A DNA stretch of 64,000 nt from Bradyrhizobiaceae bacterium (GTDB lineage Bacteria; Pseudomonadota; Alphaproteobacteria; Rhizobiales; Xanthobacteraceae). The notes beneath the pieces were generated by a model. It saw only the letters and a list, made by a program, of their open reading frames with translations, was not told the DNA's origin and made no database searches. Where the stretch lies: contig RXJJ01000015.1 of the NCBI GenBank assembly GCA_003963145.1, forward strand, positions 290,904 to 354,903. Reading direction: 5' to 3'. The position numbers and the translations under genes are program-made. Below, one piece after another: positions 34,186-40,969 of the stretch (the first letter of the stretch is position 1; every line of letters begins with the position of its first letter).

Positions 34186-34713
34186 ATGGCTGTGACGACG
34201 CGTGCCAGACCGGCTAAAAAGCCGGCCGGGGTCAAAGACGCGCGTGCCAAGAAAACACTGGCTGAAAATCCGGCGAGCAAAAAAACGCCAAGTAACACGG
34301 CAAGTAACACGGCGAGTAAAAAGAAGGCGGTTCAAAGCAGAGCCGTGTCGGTCGTCACCATTGGTCGCAATGTTCCGTCGAAGATACTGAACGAGGACAT
34401 GTCGGCGCCGGTCGGCGTGCTGCTTGCGCGCGTGTCCGGCGCGATCGAAGACGAACTGACCCAGATCGAGATGATCGTCAGCGGCGGCACCAAGCTGCGC
34501 GAACGCAATCAGGCCGAACGCCGCGCCCGCACGCTGGCCTCGCTGGCGCGGACACTGCGCGAGGTGATGCAATTGCGTGCCGGGGAGGAGAAAGCCAGAC
34601 ACGATGACGACGCCGTGCCCAGGGACATCGGCGAGCTTCGACGCGAGCTCGCGCGCCGACTGGAGCGGATTGTCGCCGGCGCAAAGGCTGCACATCCTGA
34701 CGCAGCTGAATGA
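34186..34713 (+). CDS. GTA terminase small subunit (RcGTA g1-like)
   Basis: 175 aa. The C-terminal ~110 residues carry the conserved helical block of GTA gp1 (ERRARTLASLARTLREVMQLRA). The first ~60 residues are Lys/Ser/Thr/Asn-rich and contain a short tandem repeat (SNTASNTASK). RcGTA gp1 binds the large terminase and lets it package random host DNA. The end overlaps the start of the large-terminase gene. ATG at 34186, weak ribosome site. Assignment rests on position and the helical motif; homology is moderate. Confidence 0.75.
   Translation: MAVTTRARPAKKPAGVKDARAKKTLAENPASKKTPSNTASNTASKKKAVQSRAVSVVTIGRNVPSKILNEDMSAPVGVLLARVSGAIEDELTQIEMIVSGGTKLRERNQAERRARTLASLARTLREVMQLRAGEEKARHDDDAVPRDIGELRRELARRLERIVAGAKAAHPDAAE
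34291..34320 (+). repeat. Tandem 12-bp repeat inside g1
   Basis: AGTAACACGGCA is repeated about 2.4 times, encoding SNTA units in the charged N-terminal tail of the small terminase. A site that can expand or contract in frame. Confidence 0.6.
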
Positions 34714-35974
34714 GGCCGAGCTCGATCTCATCGCCAGTGACTGGCAGCTCTTCGCGCATCCGCATCAATGGCCGCCGCGGTTTGCCGCGAGCGGCGCGGC
34801 CTGGCTGACATGGCTTCTGATCGGCGGGCGCGGCGCGGGCAAAACCCGCGCGGGCGCCGAATGGATACGCGCGCAGGCGCTCGGACTTCCTCCATTGGCC
34901 AGCGAGCCGGCCGGCCGTATCGCCCTCGTCGGCGAGACCGAGCACGATGTGCGCGAGGTGATGATCGAGGGTATCTCGGGCCTGCTGGCGGTGCATCGCC
35001 GCGACGAGCGGCCGCTATGGACGTCCTCGCGCAAGCGCCTCGAATGGAGCAATGGTGCTGTGGCCTATGCCTTCTCGGCGGAAGACCCGGAGAGTCTGCG
35101 CGGTCCGCAATTTTGCTGCGCCTGGTCTGATGAGTTGGCGAAATGGCGCTATGCCGATGCCGCCTTCGACATGCTGCAATTCGGACTGCGTCTCGGCAGC
35201 CAGCCGCGGCAGCTGATCACGACCACGCCGCGCCCGAGCGCACTCATCAAGCGCCTATTGAAGGACGAGTCCTGCGCGGTGACGCGCGCGCCGACAAGGG
35301 CGAACGCGCTCAACCTCGCGCCGAATTTTCTACAGAGCGTGATGGCGCGTTACGCCGGCACGCGGCTTGGGCGTCAGGAGCTCGACGGCGAGCTGATCGA
35401 GGACCGGCCCGATGCGCTATGGACGCGCGCGCTGATCGAGCAATGCCGCATTCACGATGTGCCGCAGCTGGCGCGCATCGTGGTCGCGGTGGATCCGCCG
35501 GTGTCGAGCGGCAAGCGTGCGGACTCCTGCGGCATCGTCGCGGCGGGGATCGCAAGTGAGGGAATGATCGTCGTGCTTGCGGACGAAACCATCGCCAACG
35601 CATCGCCTTCGGTGTGGGCCGCGAAAGCCATCGCGCTGTGGCGCAAACTTCAAGCCGACGCGCTCGTGGTGGAAGTCAACCAGGGCGGCGAGATGGTGCG
35701 TTCAGTGATCGCGCAGGTCGATGCCGGCGTCCCGGTGACGAGCGTGCGGGCCTCGCGCGGCAAATATCTGCGCGCCGAGCCGGTCGCGACGTTATACGAG
35801 CAGGGCCGCGTCAGGCACGCAGGGAGCTTTCCCGCGCTGGAAGACGAGATGTGCGATTTCGGTCCCTCGGGTTTGACATCGGGTCGCTCGCCCGACCGGC
35901 TCGACGCGCTGGTATGGGCGATCGCCTCGCTCACGCACGGCGCGCGCGGCCAGCCGCGGGTGAGGGGACTGTGA
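34604..35974 (+). CDS. GTA terminase large subunit (RcGTA g2-like)
   Basis: About 456 aa. The ATPase domain has Walker A GGRGAGKT (residues ~74-81) and a Walker B-like FCCAWSDELAKW. The nuclease domain has acidic residues at VAVDPPVSSGKRADSCG and DRLDALVWAIASLTH. This is the motor and nuclease that packages DNA into GTA heads. The ATG at 34604 is used; a GTG at 34577 preceded by GAGGTGAT is an alternative. It overlaps g1 by about 110 bp, so the two are probably translationally coupled. Confidence 0.9.
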   Translation: MTTPCPGTSASFDASSRADWSGLSPAQRLHILTQLNEAELDLIASDWQLFAHPHQWPPRFAASGAAWLTWLLIGGRGAGKTRAGAEWIRAQALGLPPLASEPAGRIALVGETEHDVREVMIEGISGLLAVHRRDERPLWTSSRKRLEWSNGAVAYAFSAEDPESLRGPQFCCAWSDELAKWRYADAAFDMLQFGLRLGSQPRQLITTTPRPSALIKRLLKDESCAVTRAPTRANALNLAPNFLQSVMARYAGTRLGRQELDGELIEDRPDALWTRALIEQCRIHDVPQLARIVVAVDPPVSSGKRADSCGIVAAGIASEGMIVVLADETIANASPSVWAAKAIALWRKLQADALVVEVNQGGEMVRSVIAQVDAGVPVTSVRASRGKYLRAEPVATLYEQGRVRHAGSFPALEDEMCDFGPSGLTSGRSPDRLDALVWAIASLTHGARGQPRVRGL

Positions 35975-36032
35975 TTGTATCGCGGCGCAGATAGCCATAG
36001 GCTGCAACGTGTCTGGAATTCCTGGAGATGTC

Positions 36033-36554
36033 ATGGCCAATGCCGCAGACGAAATGGGTGCCGACGATGTCCGGGCGTTTTTGAATCTCGAGGCCAACGC
36101 CACATGCGGCTTTGTGCGCGAGACCTATCGGGCCAAAACCGAGATCGCGGCGGGTGGGTTGCCGCCACCGTTCGCTGACGGCAGGCCCCTGGGCTCTGCA
36201 TTGTATTTCATGGTGACGCCATCCTCCCCGGTGAAGCTGCACCGCATCCGTAACGATCAGCTCTATCATTATTATCTCGGCGATCCTTTGGAGGTGCTGC
36301 TGCTGCGCGATGGTGGTGAACGCATTATCGTCGGTCCCGATCTGCGCGGCGGACACTGCGTGCAGCTCCTGATTCCGGGTAACACGTTTCACACGGCCCG
36401 TGTCATCGGGTGCAGGCGATGGTTTCTGGGCGGCAGCACGGAATGGCCAGGCGTGATCCCGGCTGACGTCGAACTTGGAAATCCCGGTGCGCTGACCGCG
36501 CTGTTTCCGAACGTGGCAGCGGAGATTTCGAGCTTTCCGCAAGTCGCGACGTAA
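36033..36554 (+). CDS. DUF985 cupin-superfamily protein inserted between g2 and g3
   Basis: 173 aa. Cupin_5/DUF985 pattern: LEANATCGFVRETYRAK, ALYFMVTPSSPVKLHRIRNDQLYHYYLGDPLEVLLL and LIPGNTFHTARVIG, including the metal-binding His residues. These small beta-barrel proteins are soluble; function not established. ATG at 36033 with GGAG 5-8 bases upstream. It interrupts the usual g2-g3 adjacency of GTA clusters and is followed by a terminator-like hairpin, so it behaves as a cargo or accessory gene. Confidence 0.8.
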   Translation: MANAADEMGADDVRAFLNLEANATCGFVRETYRAKTEIAAGGLPPPFADGRPLGSALYFMVTPSSPVKLHRIRNDQLYHYYLGDPLEVLLLRDGGERIIVGPDLRGGHCVQLLIPGNTFHTARVIGCRRWFLGGSTEWPGVIPADVELGNPGALTALFPNVAAEISSFPQVAT

Positions 36555-36582
36555 CGATTTTACCGCTTTTAATCCAACAGAA

Positions 36583-36608
36583 GGGCTCGCGTGCAGCGGG
36601 CTTTTTTT
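36583..36608 (+). terminator. Terminator-like hairpin at the start of the portal gene
   Basis: Stem GCTCGC (36585-36590) with GCGGGC (36596-36601), one G-U pair, loop of five, then seven T (36602-36608) running straight into ATG 36609. It could stop cupin transcripts or attenuate the portal gene. Confidence 0.5.
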
Positions 36609-37781
36609 ATGGCCCGTTTCTTCGATCTTTTCCGCGCCCCCGAGGCCAAATCCTCGCGCACCGCAAAGCTGCTGGCCTTTGAATCCGGCGGGCGGGCGCG
36701 GTGGACGCCGCGCGATTATGCCGCGCTGGCGCGAGAAGGGTATCTCGCCAACGCCATCGTGCATCGCGCGGTGCGGCTGATCGCGGAAAACGCCGCGTCG
36801 TGCCAGTTCCTGCTTTATGAGGGCGCGAGCGAGCGCGACAGCCATCCGCTTCTGCAATTGCTGGCGCGGCCCAACCCGCGTCAGGACGGCGCGAGCTTTT
36901 TCGAGACGCTCTACGCGCATCTTCTGCTGGCCGGAAACGCCTATGTCGAAGGCGTTGCGCTCGACGACGAGGTGCGCGAGCTTTACGCATTGCGGCCGGA
37001 CCGCATGAAGGTGGTGCCGGGCAGCGACGGCTGGCCGCAGGCGTACGAATATGCGGTTGGCGGGCGCAGCGTGCGCTTCGACCAGACCGCCTCAAGCGTG
37101 CCGCCGATCCTGCATCTGACTTTCTTTCATCCGCTCGACGATCATTACGGCTGCGCGCCGCTTGAAGCGGCGGCGGTCGCCGTCGACACCCACAATGCTG
37201 CGGCGAAGTGGAACAAGGCGCTGCTCGATAACGCCGCGCGGCCATCCGGCGCGCTGGTCTATTCGGGGCCTGATGGCGCGGTGCTGTCGGATTCGCAGTT
37301 CGAGCGGTTGAAACGAGAACTGGAAGGCACCTATCAGGGCGCGATGAACGCCGGGCGTCCGCTGCTGCTGGAAGGCGGGCTCGACTGGAAGGCGATGTCG
37401 CTGACGCCGAAGGACATGGATTTCCTCGACGCGAAGAATTCCGCCGCGCGCGAGATTGCGCTGGCTTTCGGCGTGCCGCCGATGCTGCTCGGCATCCCGG
37501 GCGATAATACCTATGCGAATTACCAGGAGGCCAATCGCGCGCTGTGGCGCCAGACCATTCTGCCGCTCGTTTCGCGAATTGGAATTTCGCTGACGCAATG
37601 GCTCGCGCCGCAATTCGGCGAAAATCTTCGCATCGCCGTCGATACCGACCGGATCGACGCGCTCGGCGCCGACCGCGCCGCGCTGTGGGAGCGTATCGCG
37701 GCGGCCCCGTTCCTGACTTTGAACGAGAAGCGCGAGGCGACCGGCTACGCGCCGGTGGACGGCGGCGACCGGCTCGATTAA
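36591..37781 (+). CDS. GTA portal protein (RcGTA g3-like, HK97 type)
   Basis: 396 aa. The portal forms the twelve-subunit gate at one head vertex through which DNA enters. Sequence marks are RARWTPRDYAALAREGYLAN, ASFFETLYAHLLLAGNAYVE, KEDMDFLDA-type segment before AREIALAFGVPPMLLGIPGDN and TYANYQEANRALWRQTILPLV, typical of HK97-family portals. Start taken as GTG 36591 because AAGGG lies five bases upstream; the ATG at 36609 is directly after a T-run and lacks a ribosome site. Gene length matches other GTA portals. Confidence 0.9.
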   Translation: MQRAFFMARFFDLFRAPEAKSSRTAKLLAFESGGRARWTPRDYAALAREGYLANAIVHRAVRLIAENAASCQFLLYEGASERDSHPLLQLLARPNPRQDGASFFETLYAHLLLAGNAYVEGVALDDEVRELYALRPDRMKVVPGSDGWPQAYEYAVGGRSVRFDQTASSVPPILHLTFFHPLDDHYGCAPLEAAAVAVDTHNAAAKWNKALLDNAARPSGALVYSGPDGAVLSDSQFERLKRELEGTYQGAMNAGRPLLLEGGLDWKAMSLTPKDMDFLDAKNSAAREIALAFGVPPMLLGIPGDNTYANYQEANRALWRQTILPLVSRIGISLTQWLAPQFGENLRIAVDTDRIDALGADRAALWERIAAAPFLTLNEKREATGYAPVDGGDRLD

Positions 37782-37819
37782 GTGTCTTGGCTTCGACCTG
37801 TTCCGATGCCGGATGCGAT

Positions 37820-38485
37820 ATGAGCCACACCTACGTCATCCCCGATCTTCATGGCCGCGCTGACCTGCTCGATGAGGCGTTTGCGCGCATCGCCACGCAC
37901 AGCGCGGGCAAAGGCGGTGCGCTAGTTTCGCTCGGCGATTACGTCAACAAGGGGCCGGACAGCCGCGGTGTGGTCGAGCGGCTGCTGGCGGGGCCGCCAG
38001 ACGGCTTCACGTTCGTTGCGCTGAAGGGCAACCATGACGCGCTGATGGTGGACGCGCTGCACGACCCAACTCAGATCGGCGTGTGGATGGAGAAGGGCGG
38101 CAACACGACGCTCGCCTCCTATGGCGGCAACGTGGCCGCAATTCCGTCTTCGCATGCGGACTGGCTGGATGCGCGCCCGCTGATGTTCGACGACCCGCAC
38201 CGGATTTATGTCCATGCCGGGGTCGATCCGTGGCTGCCCCTTGCGGCGCAAAGCGAGAAAACGCTGCTGACCAAACGCTATGCGAAGACGGAGACCTTCG
38301 GCTACGGCGCGCGCTATGTCGTGCATGGCCACGACAATCAGGTCGACGGGCCGCTGATCTTCGAGGGACGCTGCAATCTCGACACCTGCGCCTGGCGCAC
38401 CGGGCGTCTTTCGATCGGCGTGTTCGATGACGATGTGCCCGGCGGCCCGATCGAGGTGCTGACCGTGCAGGGCGCTGGGGCGTAG
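37820..38485 (+). CDS. Serine/threonine-type metallophosphatase in the GTA cluster
   Basis: 221 aa. The PPP-family metal and catalytic motifs are visible: VIPDLHGRADLL, SLGDYVNKGPDSRGVVERL, ALKGNHDALM, VHAGVDPW and VVHGHDNQ. It resembles lambda-phage type protein phosphatases, or diadenosine tetraphosphatases. ATG at 37820, 38 bp after the portal gene. It is not part of the standard RcGTA set, and is followed by a large palindromic repeat; this suggests a cargo gene inserted between g3 and g3.5. Confidence 0.85.
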   Translation: MSHTYVIPDLHGRADLLDEAFARIATHSAGKGGALVSLGDYVNKGPDSRGVVERLLAGPPDGFTFVALKGNHDALMVDALHDPTQIGVWMEKGGNTTLASYGGNVAAIPSSHADWLDARPLMFDDPHRIYVHAGVDPWLPLAAQSEKTLLTKRYAKTETFGYGARYVVHGHDNQVDGPLIFEGRCNLDTCAWRTGRLSIGVFDDDVPGGPIEVLTVQGAGA

Positions 38486-38501
38486 GGCCGTGCGCTTCTT
38501 T

Positions 38502-38646
38502 TCCCTCTCCCCCTGTGGGAGAGGGTGCTGAGCGGCTTTAGCCGCGAAGCGGGTGAGGGGTAAGTTTTTCACACAACCTCACCCCTCACCCGCGCATCGT
38601 TCGCTGCGCTCTCGATGCGCCACCCTCTCCCACAGGGGGAGAGGGA
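38502..38646. repeat. 145-bp palindromic intergenic repeat (CCCTCTCCC type)
   Basis: Perfect 26-bp arms at 38502-38527 and 38621-38646 (TCCCTCTCCCCC ... reverse complement), with an inner GCGGGTGAGGGGT / ACCCCTCACCCGC pair. This looks like a common dispersed element of Bradyrhizobiaceae genomes, here inserted inside the GTA head operon after the phosphatase gene. Confidence 0.8.
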
Positions 38647-38661
38647 AGGAAGTCATTCGCT

Positions 38662-38862
38662 ATGTCCGACCTGATCCGCACGTTCAGCGAGCGTGGCGAT
38701 CTGGCGCATCTCGCCCTGTTTCTCTGGGCGAGCGCGGCCAGCGCGGCGTTTGCCCTCACGCTGCGCGAACTTTCCGCCGCGACGAAACGGTTCGACGAGT
38801 TCGTGCGCGAACTGGCGCTGTTCAACCGCCGCGTCCGCCGCAAGCAAGATAGTTTGGATTGA
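38662..38862 (+). CDS. Small GTA protein (g3.5 position)
   Basis: 66 aa, between portal and protease like RcGTA g3.5. One hydrophobic helix (HLALFLWASAASAAFALTL, residues ~15-33) is followed by a charged C-terminus with coiled-coil character. It is likely a scaffold-like or membrane-associated morphogenesis protein. Sequence homology is uncertain; position and strand support the call. The preceding palindromic repeat ends 15 bp upstream. Confidence 0.55.
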   Translation: MSDLIRTFSERGDLAHLALFLWASAASAAFALTLRELSAATKRFDEFVRELALFNRRVRRKQDSLD

Positions 38863-38873
38863 AGGATTTCATC

Positions 38874-39059
38874 ATGGATGATCTGCACACCGTGCTGCGT
38901 TCGATCAGCGGCGGGACGAAATCGCGGCCGGAGCATCTCACGGTGTTTCGCGAATTCCTCGCGCATCTGGAAAAGATCCAGCACAAGGCGCCGCGCAAAT
39001 TGACCGCGAAACCTGCGCGCGCAAAACCCGCGCGCCGCAAGGCCAGACGCGTGAAGTAG
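38874..39059 (+). CDS. Small basic protein between g3.5 and protease
   Basis: 61 aa. N-terminal helix (LHTVLRSISGGTKSRPEHLTVFREFLAHLEK) and a strongly basic Lys/Arg/Ala/Pro tail (KPARAKPARRKARRVK), which suggests nucleic-acid binding. ATG 38874 with GGA upstream; a TTG at 38859 would overlap g3.5. No family recognised. It may be a GTA accessory gene of Rhizobiales. Confidence 0.5.
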   Translation: MDDLHTVLRSISGGTKSRPEHLTVFREFLAHLEKIQHKAPRKLTAKPARAKPARRKARRVK

Positions 39060-39066
39060 GTTTTCT

Positions 39067-39095
39067 TTTCCCTCTCCCACAAGGGGAAAGGGAAG
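39067..39095. repeat. Small hairpin related to the CCCTCTCCC palindrome
   Basis: TTCCCTCTCCCAC followed by AAGGGGAAAGGGAA forms a hairpin and shares the sequence of the large palindrome's arm; it is probably a remnant of the same element. Confidence 0.4.
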
Positions 39096-39161
39096 ACAGG
39101 CTGCCCGCATTTTCCAAACGTCGGTCTTCATATCCATCACTTGCATCCTGCGAGAACGCCC

Positions 39162-39674
39162 ATGCATGCGCCGCTGCCATCGCCGTCCCGCGTCTCGCTC
39201 GCCGGCGACGGCACGGTCGAAGGCTACGCCAGTCTGTTCGGCGAAATCGACCAGGCGCGCGACATGGTCATGCCGGGCGCGTTCACGCAGACGCTTCGCA
39301 GCCGCGGCCTGCGCCGCATTCCGATGCTGTTTCAGCACGATCCGTCCGAACCCGTCGGCATCTGGCTCGAGCTGCGCGAGGATCTGCGCGGGCTGTGGGC
39401 GAGGGGTCGTCTCATTCCCGAAGTCGCGCGCGGGCGCGAACTGATGGCGCTGGTGCAGCAGGGCGCGATCGACGGGCTGTCGATCGGCTATCGCACCGTG
39501 CGCGGGCGCATCGATCCGAAAACGCGCGTCCGCAAATTGTATCAGGTGGACCTGTGGGAAATTTCCATCGTCACCTTCCCGCTGCTCGCCGGCGCGCGGG
39601 TGAGGGCGGTGAAAGGCGCGCTGGCGAAACGCGGCTCCTCGCTCGCGCGCAATCATGCGGGGACGCGCCGATGA
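39162..39674 (+). CDS. HK97-family prohead protease (RcGTA g4-like)
   Basis: 170 aa. The herpes-type serine protease fold is visible: GTVEGYASLFGEIDQARDMV, catalytic His in PMLFQHDPSEPVG and Ser in GAIDGLSIGYRT, then VDLWEISIVTFPLL. It cleaves the capsid scaffold domain during head maturation. Its TGA overlaps the ATG of the toxin-like gene in ATGA (39671-39674), so that gene is translationally coupled to the protease. ATG 39162, ribosome site weak. Confidence 0.9.
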   Translation: MHAPLPSPSRVSLAGDGTVEGYASLFGEIDQARDMVMPGAFTQTLRSRGLRRIPMLFQHDPSEPVGIWLELREDLRGLWARGRLIPEVARGRELMALVQQGAIDGLSIGYRTVRGRIDPKTRVRKLYQVDLWEISIVTFPLLAGARVRAVKGALAKRGSSLARNHAGTRR

Positions 39675-40426
39675 CTCGCGGCAGCGCTATTTTCGATGTG
39701 CACCAGCGCGCGCGCTTCATGCGGCCGGACGCGCGGCGATGGATTCGTCCCGATACGGCGCGGTGGCGCAGGCCGCTGCATCCCGACGATATCAAATACA
39801 GCCCCGATCAGCCGCGCGACGAACGCGGGCGGTGGACGGATAGCGGCAATGGGTTCGGTTTACCGCAGAACACCGAGTTTAATCCGGACCAGCCGGGATG
39901 GCATGATTACAGCAACGAAAGCCTGGTGTGTCCGGCCGATTTATTTTGCTCATCGCAGGAAATGGCCGATCAGTTGGCAAGATTTTCCGTACCGGGAAGA
40001 AGTGCGTCGATGCCGGTCGACAATAACGCCGTATATAATGTTTTCATACCGAGCACGGATATATATGTCGGCAATATTCAGACTAAAGTATCTGGCGATG
40101 GATTGACGATTACCAATCGGACCCAACCAGGACATATATTTTTTGACGGCATAGTTGAGCGCAGTGCGATTCAAGCCGATGACGGCGCATGGTACGTGAC
40201 GACGCGTGGGATTGGGAATAACGTCGCTCCGGGAATGAATATGGTCAACCAAGTCTTCGGTCCTGATATTTTTAACGGATTGGACCGGCAGATACGGATC
40301 AATATCGAGTTGCATCATGGGCGAAAGAGCTTCATGGCTTCGGCGCTGGCTCCCCGCGCTGCTTTGGCTACCAGTGGCAATCCTGGCGTTCTTGATGTGG
40401 TCGTGGGAGCGAAGGCCCATGCATAA
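39671..40426 (+). CDS. Toxin-like protein 1: shared N-terminal domain plus unknown C-terminal domain
   Basis: 251 aa. Residues 1-57 (HQRARFMRPDARRWIRP, then YSPDQPRDERGRWTDSG) match the start of the second toxin-like protein at 42436. A YxPDQPR...GRWTD motif ends this domain; such motifs are often found on phage head-associated proteins. Residues ~115-215 form an unrelated beta-rich domain (LTITNRTQPGHIFFDGIVER, YVTTRGIGNNVAPGMN) of no known family and low GC. The last 36 residues overlap the next gene in another frame and may be a read-through tail. Predicted role: toxin tip, not demonstrated. Confidence 0.6.
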   Translation: MTRGSAIFDVHQRARFMRPDARRWIRPDTARWRRPLHPDDIKYSPDQPRDERGRWTDSGNGFGLPQNTEFNPDQPGWHDYSNESLVCPADLFCSSQEMADQLARFSVPGRSASMPVDNNAVYNVFIPSTDIYVGNIQTKVSGDGLTITNRTQPGHIFFDGIVERSAIQADDGAWYVTTRGIGNNVAPGMNMVNQVFGPDIFNGLDRQIRINIELHHGRKSFMASALAPRAALATSGNPGVLDVVVGAKAHA

Positions 40427-40775
40427 CGAGTCATTATCTCCCATCCGTCTTATCTATGTACAGATGGACCGGAGCGAGCGCGATCACTTCGCCCGGCAGA
40501 TCGTGGCATTTGGCGATCGGTTTGGCTTCAAGACATCGATCAGGCAGATTCCTGTCGATCCTGATGAAATTACTTTCTATCTCGCGCGTAATAACATTCA
40601 GTTTTGGGGAACTAAGAACTCGGAACAAGCAACGCAAAAACTTCAATTCTCACTCGCTTTCTATGGACAATTTGGGGAACCGTCGCCTTCATTCGGGCAG
40701 ATCGATCCCCTGATGAAATCGCTTAAAAGTTTTTTAGCGGATGTGCCGGGCTTGACGATTACTAAGGAGCAGTAG
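40317..40775 (+). CDS. Membrane-anchored putative immunity protein 1
   Basis: 152 aa. Starts MGERASWLRRWLP, then a hydrophobic helix (LLWLPVAILAFLMWSW, residues ~14-29), then a soluble AT-rich domain (SPIRLIYVQMDRSERDHFAR, ITFYLARNNIQFWGTKNSEQ). It overlaps the toxin-like gene by 110 bp in a different frame. Small proteins directly after toxin genes are typically immunity proteins; here that is inference. A shorter start at 40419 would remove the helix, but the partial copy at 40781 repeats the 40317 start, which supports the longer form. Confidence 0.55.
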   Translation: MGERASWLRRWLPALLWLPVAILAFLMWSWERRPMHNESLSPIRLIYVQMDRSERDHFARQIVAFGDRFGFKTSIRQIPVDPDEITFYLARNNIQFWGTKNSEQATQKLQFSLAFYGQFGEPSPSFGQIDPLMKSLKSFLADVPGLTITKEQ

Positions 40776-40780
40776 GCATC

Positions 40781-40828
40781 ATAAGCGAAAGAGCCTCTCG
40801 GTTCAGGCGCTGGCACCCCGCGCGTTGA
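40781..40828 (+). pseudogene. Decayed 5' copy of immunity gene 1
   Basis: Five bases after the immunity gene stop, ATA AGC GAA AGA GCC TCT ... reads SERASRFRRWHPAR-stop and matches MGERASWLRRWLPAL of the intact gene at 33 of 42 bases. The start codon is ATA and the frame stops after 15 codons. It is the remnant of a duplicated immunity gene. Confidence 0.6.
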
Positions 40829-40912
40829 GAAGTTAGTCGATCGCAACGACATATTATATTTGTAGCTCGTCCTGCGCTGACGCGCCTCACCGCAATCCAC
40901 GACCGCACCGCC

Positions 40913-40936
40913 GCCGCCCCTTCGGGCGGCTTTTTT
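40913..40936 (+). terminator. Strong terminator between immunity gene 1 and capsid gene
   Basis: Stem GCCGCCC (40913-40919) with GGGCGGC (40924-40930), UUC-type loop, then TTTTTT (40931-40936). It would end the protease-toxin-immunity transcript just 33 bp before the capsid start. Confidence 0.75.
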
Positions 40937-40969
40937 GTTTGCCTATTCGCAATTCCAAAGGAGAACCAC

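Noticed and set aside
38502..38646. Repeated CCCTCTCCC sequence as possible CRISPR
   Set aside because: It is one large palindrome, not direct repeats with spacers, and no cas gene is near.
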